64,000 nucleotides of DNA from Purshia tridentata (GCA_003254885.1 QANT01002280.1:1-64000), one strand, 5' to 3'. Counted from the stretch's first letter, positions 12,036-23,830 are shown. Numbers and translations are program-made. The notes: generated from the letters alone by a model not told the origin.

Positions 12036-12592
12036 TAGAGGTGGGTTCAGTTCGATAACTATAATGATTGGCCGTTACAGATATGGTTTAAGGAATATGC
12101 ATTGCTGTGGGCTAGGACGGCTAAAGCCCAGCCTATAAACTTTTAATAAAATTACTTAAAGACCCATCCCACCGGCCCCACCCAATGAAAAAATAAGAAG
12201 CTTCCTTTGTGACTTTGTCTCCTTGTCGTTTCCTTGCTTTTTCTTTGACAAAAAATATTAAACATATCACTCTCTATATCTCTCTCTCTATCTCTCTCTC
12301 TCACAAATGAGAGAGGGATTCGATGGAGGTTTTAGAATAGTCTGAGATGGGTTCCAATGTGATAGGGTGCATCATGCTAAATCAAACAGTAGGTATTAAG
12401 CCATGTAATAATAATAAAAATAAAAATATATTTAATATGTCGGTCAGTTTTGATATATTGTTGGTATAAATATTTCAATATCATTCCGCTCCAATTATGG
12501 CCGGTTCAGTTCGGTTCAATGTCGGTACCAATCAGTTCGAATCAGTATGGTTGTCGATAATTTTGGTTGGGCAGTAAAAAAACCCAGCCCTA
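12036..12592. mobile_element. Probable non-autonomous hAT-like element
   Basis: The left end reads TAGAGGTGGGTT and the right end, reverse complemented, TAGGGCTGGGTT, matching the TAGGG.TGG-type ends of plant hAT elements. The 8 bp flanks are aaaatatt and gagatatc: five of eight match and the three differences are all transitions, as would be seen in an old target duplication. Inside are a CT-rich microsatellite (about 12271–12303) and repeated 'ggttcagttcggttc' phrases common in such elements. No transposase. Confidence 0.45.
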
Positions 12593-13998
12593 GAGATATC
12601 CGTGAAATTAAGACAATCTCATGTTTGAGTTTTTTATATCATGGCCAGATATGATTAATATTCTTCAGAGTCAAGGCCTTCTTTTGCCCCACTCCTATTC
12701 AGGCTATTCTTGTCCAGGAACATGGTACTTAATTATTTGCTTAATTTGTTTCTTTGCTTGATATTCAAAACCATTGCGGAGAGTTGCCATTAATTTTTAG
12801 ATATAAAGAAAGCAAATTATTGTTGTTGGTTAATTTCTTGTCATCGATGTTAGGAATATAACGGACGTAGAAAAATGATATAAGAATATTATCTCAGCTG
12901 ATCATCTTGTATATTATCCTTTCAATATAAATATAAAAGACAAATGAGACTCACATGAGTAATTTAATTTCACACGAATATTTCTTATAATCATAGTTGA
13001 AATAATACAAATAGTTTTATTCATAATAGTTCGGAATAAATCTAAAAATCTTGCTTATTTTATCGACTGGCATAACCTTCTGCATGCTGTGGGACTCATA
13101 TGCCCAGTAGAACAATAGGCCTTTATTATGGCTACCCATATCACGATGAGTGGTCCATGTATATACAAATTTCCATTAGGCATATTTCACAATAGCTCAC
13201 TCATGGAATTCTATATTGTAAGTTATAGTCTTACAAGACAACAAAGCTAAGTGTTCATCTCAAATATGATAGTAAGAGGTAATCTTTCCTGGCTTTTACA
13301 GCTTGTGTTCTCTGTGCATGTTAGTTTTACAGACTTGATATTTCTACACTTTTTTTTTCTTTTGGAATTTATTGGTGTTGCTTATCCAATTTTTTTGTTG
13401 TGGTAGAATGGAGATGTACATGCTTTTACCTCTGAAATTTTTTTCCCTAGTCATAAATAACATGAGCCAATCAGTGGAGTTATATACATACAATTATACA
13501 TATAGCCTCCCTTAAATTATACATAGACTGCCATGGAACATTTCCACCAAAAACACATTTAGCTGAACTGAATTGGAAGTTGGAACAACACCAAATAATT
13601 CAGAAGAAATATTCAGGTTGGTCAAGTTGATAATTAAAAAACAGAGAAAAGCTATGAAGGTAAGAAATAGAGCAACTCTCCTTTCTAAGCGATGTTGGAT
13701 TTAGTGGTTACGATGCTTGCCAGTGGATGGAAAAGAGAAAAGAAAAGACCAACCAAAAATTCTTTATATATCTTTCATCAAAACAAATGGAGCCTTATGA
13801 AAAAGGATTGCATCATGATATAAAGCCCCTGTTATAAGATTTGGTTTAGGGAAAATTGGTCAAATTTTTATAAAGCCTACAAGTTTACTCAAAACGAGCT
13901 CGTCGTTAATAGACCTGGTGTACTTTCCTCTACATGTCAGGTTTTGATGCACAAAAATTGCAAGAGAGGAAATAAAGAACATAACAATAATTTAATAG
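12593..13998. other. Intergenic, AT-rich, no gene seen
   Basis: 1.4 kb without a supported coding region. The part next to 13999 should hold the 3' UTR of the PsbQ-like gene. Confidence 0.4.
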
Positions 13999-15579
13999 TT
14001 ATATTCTAGATAAAATTTGATCAAGTACCACCACAATTTTCTCATAACATTCTCGGACATGTGATGCGTCTTTGTCCCTCGCTGCATAATCAAGCTGCAA
14101 TACACATAAATAAATATGGTCAAGCCATTGTAATAAGTTTGTTTATAAATTGAGAAAATTACTGACACAATAAATAAACTACAGAATACAAGGAAATCAG
14201 AGCCCCTTGAAAACCATCAGCACCAAAAATTATTCTGGAAAAAACTCCCTATAAGAGAAAAGAATCAAATTACTGGGCATTCAATCATTCACAAAAATGC
14301 AAGCATCCAGGCTACCATTTATTTAGACTTTGAAAATACCAACAGACAAACAGCCAAACAAGAGCCATATCCAAAGTGCAAATAAAATCACAAACAGCAT
14401 ACATCTTTGCAACCACTCACAAATTTTATTGATGGCCAGACTATGGTACAATTCCTTATTATATATGATAAAATTTAGAATGAAATCAAAGATCAGAATC
14501 TACTACCCAGTAAAACATATATGGTGGAACAAATACAGTAATATTTAATATAAAAATTACCATGATTAGAGTGTGAAGCAACCCTTCCCTTTACCAAAAA
14601 AAAAAGAAACAAGTATGATGCAACACAGAATGGTTTAAAGTTCACCAAAAAGATCAGAATCTACTACCCAGTAAAACATATATGGTAGAACAAATACAGT
14701 AATATTTAATATAAAAATTACCATGATTAGAGTGTGAAGCAACCCTCCCCTTTACCAAAAAAAAAGAAACAAGTATGATGCAACACAGAATGGTTTAAAG
14801 TTCACCAAAATTTCATGAGAACATAAAAAATTTAAATAAAATGCTAAAAATAATATTTTATTTGAATTTAAGCAATTTAAAGTCTTTGATTTGATCAAGT
14901 TGTCAGTTGTCACCATTAAACCTTCATTGGTGATTCATGAACTAAAAAATAATCAAATCCTTTCTTATGGGATATGTTTACCAGGTAGAATAAATAAAAA
15001 AACTGGGATATGTTTACCAGGTAGAATAAATAAAAAAACTATGTAGAAAGCCAAGATTATGAGATAACTTTATACAAAATGTGAATGGCCTACTTAAGTG
15101 CTTACTTTGGTAACGTTGTTGAAGAGATCAGAATAAAGCTTCCTCAGTTGTGGCCTCTCACTTCCAGGTTTCTCTTGAATTATGGTATAGATATCCTGTT
15201 TCAAAAATGATGAGCTCTTTCGTAGAGCTATTTGTACTTCTCTCCATGACTCTGACTCTATCAGATCCTTCACTTCTAACAAAGCTTGTGCATGACCTGT
15301 GATTCCACTCTCTGCCTCCTCAATTGTCTGGTCAGGTGCTACCAGTTGAAAGTCAAACCCATTTGCAACTTCAATAAAAGTTGCTTCTTTTGCTGTTAGT
15401 ACCAAACTTATTGCTGCTATTGCTCCTACTCTTCTTTTGATATTAAATTCAAAATCTTTCTGTGGCTTCTCCCTAAAATGAGAGGATGGTTTCAGACAGC
15501 AGGAGAATGTAGGATTGAAGTGTGGTAGGATGGGTTGCTTGATTGCTGATTTAAATGTCTTTGTTCTGTTGAGCTTCAT
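13999..15579 (-). CDS. PQL3: PsbQ-like protein, PQL3 type (thylakoid lumen)
   Basis: Two exons, 15579–15106 and 14094–13999, phase 0 at the junction, give 189 aa, close to the family length. The N-terminus is basic and Ser-rich, then RRVGAIAAISLVLTAKEATF resembles a twin-arginine lumenal targeting segment. The mature part has the PsbQ four-helix signature (DQTIEEAESGITGHAQALLE, VKDLIESESWREVQIALRKS, SSFLKQDIYTIIQEKPGSER, KLYSDLFNNVTK|LDYAARD). PsbQ-like proteins are lumenal subunits or relatives of subunits of the chloroplast NDH complex; PQL3 itself is little characterised. An in-frame ATG at 15627 would add 16 residues, but TTTTTCAG just upstream of 15579 looks like a splice acceptor, so I prefer the 15579 start with a 5' UTR intron. 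The intron at 14095–15105 contains two tandem duplications. Confidence 0.85.
14490..14810. repeat. 161 bp tandem duplication in the PQL3 intron
   Basis: The segment beginning gatcagaatctactacccag at 14491 recurs at 14652 nearly unchanged through 'ggtttaaagttcaccaaaa'. The two copies differ at only a few bases (for example tggtgg versus tggtag, ccttcc versus cctccc), so the duplication is recent. Confidence 0.92.
14969..15040. repeat. 36 bp perfect tandem duplication in the PQL3 intron
   Basis: Two adjacent identical copies of a unit starting 'gggatatgtttaccaggtag' at 14969 and 15005. It lies about 65 bp from the exon 1 donor at 15105. Confidence 0.9.
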
Positions 15580-15719
15580 TATGTATAAATGAAATTCTCC
15601 TGAAAAAGTATATATTTCGATTAGCATTTATCTGGTAGAACCACAAAGTATCAGCATAATTTTTTCAAATATCATGCTCAATAGTCAATACTACACAAAT
15701 AAGATTATCACACTTCAGA

Positions 15720-16136
15720 ACTGGCAAACAAGCTGAGCATATAGTGCCTAACGAAAACCACATCTTGAATTCCTCCCTTCCTCCGAAGACCACTATTTGG
15801 GCCAGTGCAAGTTCTGATTTCATGAGTCACATGTCCAATGTGAACTTCGGAGCAGAACCTGCAGCGTTTAATAGGAACAACTTCAACAAGTTTCGAAAAG
15901 CCAAACAAGAGAGAATTTAAAGCTCGGTAAACTTAATGAGCCACCTCAACTAATTCAGGGACCAACAAACCATTTTCAGGTGGCTCTTCAAGCATCCTGC
16001 AAGGCTGGGCCTTTCGGGCTTCTTTCTCCTCCTTAGCTCTTCGAATCAAAACCTTCATGGGTGTTGGGTAAGGCTTCCTCTCAGAAATGGGATAGTAAAA
16101 TTTGGGCCAAATTCTGTTCAATACTTGAATGTCCAT
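15720..16136 (-). pseudogene. Truncated APO-family (ACCUMULATION OF PHOTOSYSTEM ONE) gene relic
   Basis: One continuous frame on the minus strand gives typical APO sequence: RKPYPTPMKVLIRRAKEEKE, LEEPPENGLLVPELVEVAH, then a TAA in place of the expected Arg codon, then VYRALNSLLFGFSKLVEVVP, IKRCRFCSEVHIGHVTHEIR and TCTGP with the Cys/His pattern of the APO domain. After TCTGPNSGLR several residues usual in the family are missing before RKGGIQDVVF, and the frame runs into unrelated sequence and stops near 15708. A full APO protein is over 400 aa with two such domains; only part of one remains. APO proteins bind RNA and help chloroplast or mitochondrial splicing and photosystem I assembly. This copy should not make a working protein. 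It lies just upstream of PQL3 on the same strand. Confidence 0.8.
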
Positions 16137-16480
16137 TTTTCAGATGATTATTAGTTTTCAATCAGACTTGCTCGAATTATGTGCCAAAGCTCTGCCCAAC
16201 TTAGTCTAATTAAAGCTTGAAACACTGGACTGGTAACACTCATTAAATTGTCCAGTAATTACTTGCAATGGATTGGTAACACTCATGAAATTGTCAACAT
16301 TCATCTCGTATATATCTACTATTTGATAAGCAAATTCAAACACAGGCAATAAATATAAGGCAAGGTGGCAACAGAACATCCAATACATAAAATTTACAAA
16401 TTAAGCAAACAACGTACTAATAAGAGAAACTTCCTCGAGCTGAGTAGATGAAGCTGATGAAGGTTCAATGGCTCTTCAGC

Positions 16481-16508
16481 GGAGAGAGAGAGAGAGAGAG
16501 AGAGAGAG
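16481..16508. repeat. (GA)n microsatellite
   Basis: About 14 uninterrupted ga units. On the minus strand it is a CT tract, of the kind found in plant 5' UTRs, and could belong to the leader of the former APO gene or of PQL3. Confidence 0.9.
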
Positions 16509-16509
16509 C

Positions 16510-17150
16510 GATGGGAGAAGGAAGATGAAGAGAGATTGCGGTTTGTTGAATAATCGGACGTACTATGGATAGATTTTTTTTTTTAAAAAAAAGGTTAAAT
16601 TAAAATTGCGGGTATGGTAACCGGTTGGTACTACCCATACCCACCACCCACCCGTTTTTATGTGGGTATCAAAATTTATATCCATACCGTTCATTATCAA
16701 AGTACATTTCGTAATTAATATAGTCCCATTCTTGCACAACAGTCAAAATAAACTCACAAGGAATTGAGACTTTTAAATATGATCAAAACAGATTATATGT
16801 CATTCACTAGACTAAATGGTTATTTGCTAAAACTGACTCTTTTTAACGCAAATTTTGCTTGCGGTTATTTACTAAAAAAAAAAAACCCATTTGACGCGTT
16901 TTTTACATATTTCAACAGCATTTCTCACCATCAAATTGGAACTCAACTCACAATAATATCTTATTATTCTAATCAAAGGTCCTCCATTTCCTCTGGGGAG
17001 ATTTTTTTTCCGGAGAACGGTGGTTGATAGTGCAGTGTGTGGCCGGTGTGGGAGGCGGCTGAAACTGTGCTGCATGCAGTTTGGAGCTGGCCAGCAGCTC
17101 AATCAGTTGGGTCGCTCCATCATGGGTGCTATTTCTATGCAATCTGTGAT
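16510..17150. other. Intergenic between the APO relic and the RNase H relic
   Basis: AT-rich, no supported gene. The first part contains a G/T-rich stretch (ggtaaccggttggtactaccc) of unknown origin. Confidence 0.35.
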
Positions 17151-17154
17151 TGAT

Positions 17155-17290
17155 GTACGTGTCTATTCTTGCAACGTACTGAACTCCATGCATGCCGTCC
17201 ATCATAGTCTTTTATTCGCAAGGGATGTTGGGTTGTTTCCTTTACACGTGGAGACTGATTGCCTTGAACCAACTCTCCTCCTCAGTTTGC
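17155..17290 (+). pseudogene. RNase H (RVT_3)-like fragment, probable LINE relic
   Basis: The frame starting at 17020 includes LLFARDVGLFPLHVETDCL, which resembles the strand–helix–strand of plant RVT_3 RNase H domains ('A...A...G....VETD...'). The rest of the frame is not recognisable. Found alone, it is most likely a LINE tail remnant. Confidence 0.4.
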
Positions 17291-17821
17291 ATGTCAATCA
17301 TCATTCATCAGTCACACGATCGAGTATGGTAATCTCAAACAAATAGGTAAAGAAATCAGCCAACACAGGGTTTTTATACATAAACGTACTCATCGTATCT
17401 CACACGGAAAATAGATTATTAGCCAACAAATATATATATAGGTAAAGACTTAGGAATTGTAAAGAAATAAGCCAAATAGCCCCTGCTCAAAAAATACTTA
17501 TATCTATGCACTCATAAGGGGTGCTCTAACAAAAGAAGTCATCACTTGCATTTTGGTCTATGGTAGTAGAGTTACTATCGGATAATTAAATAACAAAAAT
17601 TGTAACCAAGTATGATTCATCATTCACCAATCACCAATCACCAATCACCAATCACCATTCACATGAATATTGAATGCCACATAAGGTAGGAAAATCCAAG
17701 TATTTCCTTTCAATTGAATGCGAAACAACAGTGTTCACCAAAAAATAATAATGTGAATCAATCAACAGTAATAATGTTTAAACGGTATAATTTGCATTTG
17801 GTTCGCTCATTCATCAACAAT

Positions 17822-17913
17822 CCGACCTTAGCTCAGTTGGTAGAGCGGAGGACTGTAGTCGGGTAAAGCCCATAGCCATCCTTAGGTCGCTGGTTCGAAT
17901 CCGGCAGGTCGGA
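17822..17913 (+). tRNA. tRNA-Tyr (GUA) with 19 nt intron
   Basis: The acceptor stem CCGACCT pairs with AGGTCGG and is followed by discriminator A (17913). D-arm, T-arm (GGTTCGAATCC) and anticodon stem GAGGA/TCCTT all fold. The anticodon is GTA with G37 at 17858, and the intron runs 17859–17877, directly after position 37, as in eukaryotic nuclear tRNA-Tyr genes. A T-run just downstream (tatttttttatt) serves as the Pol III terminator. It lies about 200 bp upstream of the ARPC4 start. Confidence 0.97.
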
Positions 17914-18120
17914 TATTTTTTTATTCTACTTTTAATTTTTTTTTTGTTTTTTAGTTCTTTCTTCTTTTAACTCTCTTATCAAAATTTAGGAAGACGATCT
18001 CCCCTCCCTTCTCCTCAAAACAGGCGCATTTTAGCACTCTCTTGCTTAAATTGCACTTCTAAGAGCGCATTTACAGCAAAATCTCGTCGCGGTTTCTGAA
18101 GCACTTTGTCTACTCCGAAT

Positions 18121-21100
18121 ATGGTAAACCGTCGGATCTTACTCTTTTTATTTATTTATTTATTCATTTTTATTTTAAGGATCATTTTCCACTTCTTCTA
18201 CTCCCTGTTGGTTGCTGAGAAATTCTAAGAAAATACAAGGAACCCAAAACGCTGCACTTCAGTCGCACTGCACATTCTTTTCGGCTTAATCATCACTACA
18301 TAAAACATCACTTTCAGATTTCTGAATTTCCCTATTGAAATTTGAGATTTTTAGCCAAATTTGCATGTTTATGGTATAATTTGCTTAATTTCCAGTATTT
18401 ATTTACTGAAAGTATGTATTTTTTATATTTCTAACTTCTAATTCAGTGTCTTGGCCAAAAAAAAACTTCTAATTCAGTGTATAATTCAGCTGATTTTAGT
18501 GGTCCGTAATATTTTTCCATTTTTTTTCTTCAGTCAAACACATTGCGATTGTACTTGACGTGTATAAGGAACACCCTCGATGCCGCAATGTGCTTGCAGG
18601 TATTATCATTATGAGCATTATTTTCTCATAAATCCCTGCTTCAAAGCTTTGCACTAGCTTAATATCATTATGATGTTTTGTTTCCAGTACAGAGTGTAAC
18701 ACGATACATTTTCGTAGTTTACGAGTTTAAGAATGTCTTGTGACGCCTGACCAGTTATTTATTTATACTGTGTTTTCTGTTTTTTTCTTTCGAAATCATG
18801 AATGTGAAATATTAATGCTTAGATCCTGGGATTAATTTTTCATTTTTCATGTGAAATATCTTATATGTATAAATCTAGATGCTTGTAATGCCTGATTGAT
18901 TATATATCTTGTGTTATATGCTGTTTGCAGAATTTTCCTTGTCAAGAAGTTGAAAGGCATAACAAGCCGGAAGTTGAGCTAAAGTATGTTCATGAATTGC
19001 ACTTTGATCTTAAAACTATTACACCAGCTACTCCGTTAAATTCTTATTTTAATGTTTTATATGTTATACAGAGAAAGCAAATAGGTTCTAGTGAGGTGGT
19101 CACATAAAAATGTTTTTCTCTACAGTTTAATCCTTTATATGTTTCAAGAAATAAAATTAATCGTTTTCTATTGGCAGTTTCATGCAAATTTCACTGGGGA
19201 AATGTTATAAAGAAATATAAATTTATCTGTTTTAATATTGTGCCAATATTATTTAATAGATCCCATTCCCTGAATTTTCATAAACCATTGAAATTTCAAC
19301 ACCGTTATTGTGGCAAAATCTTGGTGACACTTAAAAATTTTAAGCTCTCTAACCGGTAAAATGTGGGGAATCATATCTTCTGGAACATCAGGTTTTCCTC
19401 GTTGTTTTTATTTTAGAGTAATTCTAAACAGATGCATTTGTATAAATGGTTCCACTTGATATTCGTGATTCAAGTTGCTTATATTCAAGTGATATGTCAA
19501 GTTTCACAATGTTTACATGTAGCATTTGATTGAGAGTTAAGTAGGCAATGAAATATGAATAAGTTAGAAAATCATGAAAGGTTTAATGAGGATGTCTCCA
19601 CTAGGAAGACTATCATATTCCTATGCGTCACCTGTGTTCTCTGGTGATGCTTTCTGCCTTCAATTTGTCACTCTAAATGTTTTTGCAAGTATGCAGGTGC
19701 ACATTTGGCAAGGTCTCATACTTATAGGGCAACCTTGTTTCTCTTTGTTGTATGATTAATATTCAAAGTAAAAATGCAATTTAGAAATAATCCCTGATAT
19801 GTTTTTCCAAAAAATTTGTAATCTTCTCTTCATACTTTGCAGGACCAGTCCAGAACTTCTGCTAAATCCTGTGAGAACCATCTTGTTGAAGTGATAGAGA
19901 ACAGTTTTCCCCCCTATCTATTTTAATGTTTATGTTTGACAAAGTTGGTAGTTTGCATATATGTAGTTCCTAATGCCTTGCACTGTGTGACGATTCATAT
20001 TTTTTTTTCCTCTTTCTACACCTACTTTAAATAAGCATGCCAGAATACGTAACTTTGCCACATAAATTACAAATTTGGGCAAGCACAGTTTCCTTGCATG
20101 CCCAAACATGATTAGTAATATTTTTACTATTTTTGAGACAAATTCTGTGTCAAGGGATTAAGAATTGGAATTAAGCAAATGGAAGATGAAAATCGGAGGC
20201 TAGAGCTAATAACATGGACAACTTGAGCATAGATTTCTGAGTAATCCTACCTGCTCTATTTTTAATTTTATTTTTCTAGTATAAATATACTTTAGAGTTT
20301 TCATGCTATGTGCTAGGAAACATGTGTTCTTGCTAGCTCTATGAGATATTGCCTCTTATGCTTTGTGCCTGTTAAAATGAAACTTTGAGACTTCATAGTT
20401 TATGGTTACAGGATGTTAAAATTGTCACTGAAACACATAGAACTGTGATGAGTCAGATACTCTGAAAAAGAATATATGGAAATCTTGAGGTCATGTTATC
20501 AAGCTTTGCTTTTTTTCTTTTCAGCAGGAGTTTGACACTGAGTTTTTTGTACTTGCAATTGCTATCACAGGTCTTGATATGTCGAAATGAGGCTGAAAAA
20601 TGTTTAATAGAGACATCTATTAATTCCCTTCGCATAAGCCTCAAGGTGAATGTCTCTATTTAAATGTTTTTGGGTACTTGACATAGCTAAGTGGTGAATA
20701 AGAACATGTAAGCCAATTCAAGACCTTCGACTTAAGGGTTTCTGACTTGGAAATGATTTAGTTGCTACTTTTTTTTTTCTTAATTTATTTTTATTTTCTT
20801 TAGATCATGTAAACAACTTTTAAAACAATTAAGAACCTATCTTTCTACTCATTTGATAAACCTATCTTTCAGAGGCTACATACTGTGAGTTGGGGAACCA
20901 AGATAGTAATCTGTGTACTTTTTCTTTCATCTTCTGTATAGCTTACAATTCATAGCTGCAAGAGTTTTTTTGTATATAGAATTGAAATCATTATCCCATG
21001 TCTTTTCTCCTTATATCCCTTTTTTTTGGTGTTCTCTCATGTATAGGTAAAGCAGGCAGATGAACTTGAAAATATACTAACTAAAAAGTTTCTTAGATTT

Positions 21101-22114
21101 TTGTCAATGAGGGCAGAAGCATTTCAGGTATTGAGGAGAAAGCCAGTGCAGGTACATAAGCTTCTCTCATGGAGTTCAAATTAGACTTTGTGAAATTATA
21201 TTGCTTGAAACAGTGAAGTGTTTGGAATTAACTTGGCTTCTGAAATTGTTATTACATGTAAATTTTCACAGTTCAAGGGTGTTAGGTCACTAGGATAGCA
21301 TAGTTTGTTGATGATGTCCCAACAACAAATCAGCCTTATTTATTTACTTTCTTAATTGCTCTACTATGCAGGGTTATGACATTAGCTTTCTTATAACAAA
21401 TTACCACTGTGAGGAGATGCAGAAGCACAAACTCATTGATTTTATTGTACAGTTCATGGAGGCAAGCATTTCTCGGAACCCTATAAAATTGCATGTTTTA
21501 ATTGATTGCCTGCTTGAAACAGTTGTTCATTACATGTATAATAATCTTCTAATATATGCATGTGAAAATGTATTCATACGTGTTTTAGTAAATCCTTAAG
21601 TTGCACGAATAGTTGTTATCCATTCGACTGTATCAAGTTGTAGCTTTCATGCAAATTCGTTGTGAAGAGGCCAAAGGAAGTTACGCCTTAATCAATGCAA
21701 CTACAACTACTACCTCACACAACGTGACATACAAGTTACAACTTATATTTTTGACAGTAAAGTTTAGGATATGTGCTTGTTGTTTGGCGCAATCATATAT
21801 TGGTGGGAGATTTTTACAGTATGTGTTCATCCCTTATAAAAAAAGGTTCTGGTTCTTAAGCTGCTTATGGTGAGTCAATAGCGGATCCTTCATTCACCGA
21901 TGGAGTTCCAAATACTTGAACTAAAGATGTGTTTTGTCAATATGTTGGTTGAATCTGTTTCTGTTTCTGCTTTGTTGTTGTGTTTTTACTTCAGATTCTT
22001 AGTTCATTGCTTCTCGGATTGCAGGATATTGATAAAGAGATAAGTGAATTAAAGATGTCAGTGAACACACGGGGAAGGCTTGTTGCTACCGAGTTTTTGA
22101 AACAATTTATCTAA
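18121..22114 (+). CDS. ARPC4: ARP2/3 complex subunit 4 (ARPC4, p20)
   Basis: Eight coding exons: 18121–18123, 18534–18599, 18931–18983, 19843–19870, 20571–20645, 21047–21151, 21372–21461 and 22025–22114. They total 510 nt and encode 169 aa, the family length, with all phases matching. The protein reads [95 protein letters not shown] and STOP after ATEFLKQFI, near-invariant in ARPC4. It is a core scaffold subunit of the ARP2/3 actin nucleator, which shapes trichomes and pavement cells in plants. Exon 1 holds only the ATG. Intron 7 (21462–22024) begins GC (GAG|gcaagc) and ends ttgcag: a GC–AG intron. Confidence 0.97.
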
Positions 22115-22689
22115 TAGTAATAATTTTGTGTATTACTAAGTTGTATATGAATTCTATTTTACACATGTTCAGCCATTGCCCATTGGTCTTTTTTCTTTTC
22201 TTTCTTTGCTTTAGATGTCCAATCATGTTCTTAAGGACGATGATGAACCAGTAGTTAACGTATGCATTCTCTATTTTATTCCAAGTTCTAACAGCTTGTA
22301 ATGGCTCATAGATCAAGTACCTAATTTTCTTTACCGTGTGGCCTTTCTTCAAGAGATTTTTTTTGTTCCTGATATTCTTCAAGGCTCTCAGTACGGGGCT
22401 TATACTTTTACACACTACTCATGTGGGAAAATGATTATAGCCATCCCACAATTTCTACTTGATGGCCATTTTCTTTCTCTTTTAATTTATTATTTTTCAT
22501 ATATGTAGAACTAGGCGAAGCCTTTAAGGTGAGGTAATCTCGAAGTTGTGGTGGAGGGTGGAGAAATGAGTTAGAATTAGGTTAAAAGAAAAAAAAAGAA
22601 AAAGATAGTAATAAGCGAAGAAAATAAAGCTTTTTTCTTTATTTTTGAGCAAGGAAGTGAAGTGTTCTTAAAGCCAGAAGGTCACAGAA
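22115..22689. other. ARPC4 3' flank / convergent intergenic region
   Basis: Likely ARPC4 3' UTR. At 22215 'tttgctttag|atgtccaatc' looks like a splice acceptor, followed by 'gttaac|gtatgc' which resembles a donor, so an extra 3' exon is possible. No gene seen otherwise. Confidence 0.35.
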
Positions 22690-22965
22690 TTGAAGTTGTC
22701 AACTTTCTTATATATATTTAAAATGGTTTGTATTTAAAAGCAACAAGCTCAGCTAGTCTCTCGGTTAGCATTACATCTCTTGTATTGGATGTAGCATGTC
22801 TTGGCTGGTCTCTCTTGCTAAAATCAGATGAACCCAACTCAGGAGGGTCAGAAACAAAATCTAGATTAATATGATCAAATTCAATATACATGATATGATT
22901 CCTTAGTCGAGTCTCATTGCAAGCATAGCCACAATGGTCTTGCAGATTATTGGAGTCTGGAAAAT
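22690..22965 (-). pseudogene. Relic partial copy of the last NO VEIN exon
   Basis: The minus-strand frame contains HCGYACNETRLRNH, IEFDHINLDFVSDPPELGSS and FSKRDQPRHATSNTRDVMLT, clearly matching HCGEDCNETDFATH, IEFDPINLGLVSDPPDLGSS and FSKRDQLRFGTPNAAQALLT in the intact exon at 24943–23831. Similarity continues to VAFKY and then a short insertion brings a stop; weak similarity resumes (AAAGTTGaCAA). The DUF3883 core is absent. It is a dead local duplicate of about 270 bp, 0.9 kb downstream of the NO VEIN stop. Confidence 0.85.
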
Positions 22966-23830
22966 TCAAAGACTTTAAAAAAAATGCGTAGTTGCGCCCC
23001 TTCTTTAAGATATAATTGGTTGGATTTGGTTGCAATTGCTTGTATATTTACTCACTTCTCAAAATGGAGTAAATATGGCAATTTGGTAGTGCCAGGCTTC
23101 TATATTCATCACCAAAAATAAAAAAATATTTTTTTAATATTTCAGCCATTTCCATATATCGCTCAAAATATCTATTAATAGAAGAACTACTTTGGAGTAA
23201 ATATGAATCAATACATGCAGTAAACTACTAATGCAAAATGCTGTAAACTTCTTTGCGATAATATTCTATTATAAGAAGGCTGTTAACTTGCTATAATGCC
23301 GAAATTGAAAAATCAAGAACTAAAGAGTAGAAGATAAAGAGCACATTCTTAAAGAACTAGAAGCTCCAAAATCTTATAATTATGGGTAAATGAACTGTAC
23401 AATATCTTTGACGGCAAATACTTCTGTCACTCACCTAATGAAAAGCTGGCATCTAATAAAATAGAAACGTAAATTTTGTTGATATATATATGTACATTGT
23501 TGTTATAGAAATTTTCTTATCTATTGGACATAAAACAATGGAGGTGACTCAATTCTTCAATTGAAATTGTGTTTCTCGAAATGCCATTCTCAGGTCTCCT
23601 TATCATAGTTCCCGCCATGTTAAACTCCAGCATACAATTTCATCTGCAAAGCAGAACCTTTTTTATGCAAATCAACTGGACTGGCCTAATCCAGTTAAAT
23701 AGGCAGATTGTCCACCCACACATCAAGTGAGAAAGCCAGAATTGAGCATGTAGTTCCGTAAAAGCAGAGCGGCAGTTTAGCTATTACCTTTATACTGAGT
23801 CAATCTGACAAAGGGATTTCTAAGTACCTT
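22966..23830. other. NO VEIN 3' flank
   Basis: AT-rich, no coding region. The part next to 23831 is the expected NO VEIN 3' UTR. Confidence 0.4.

Noticed and set aside
19171-21873. Plus-strand frames between ARPC4 exons
   Set aside because: They lie in introns or run through exons in wrong frames; the eight-exon model explains the conserved protein fully.
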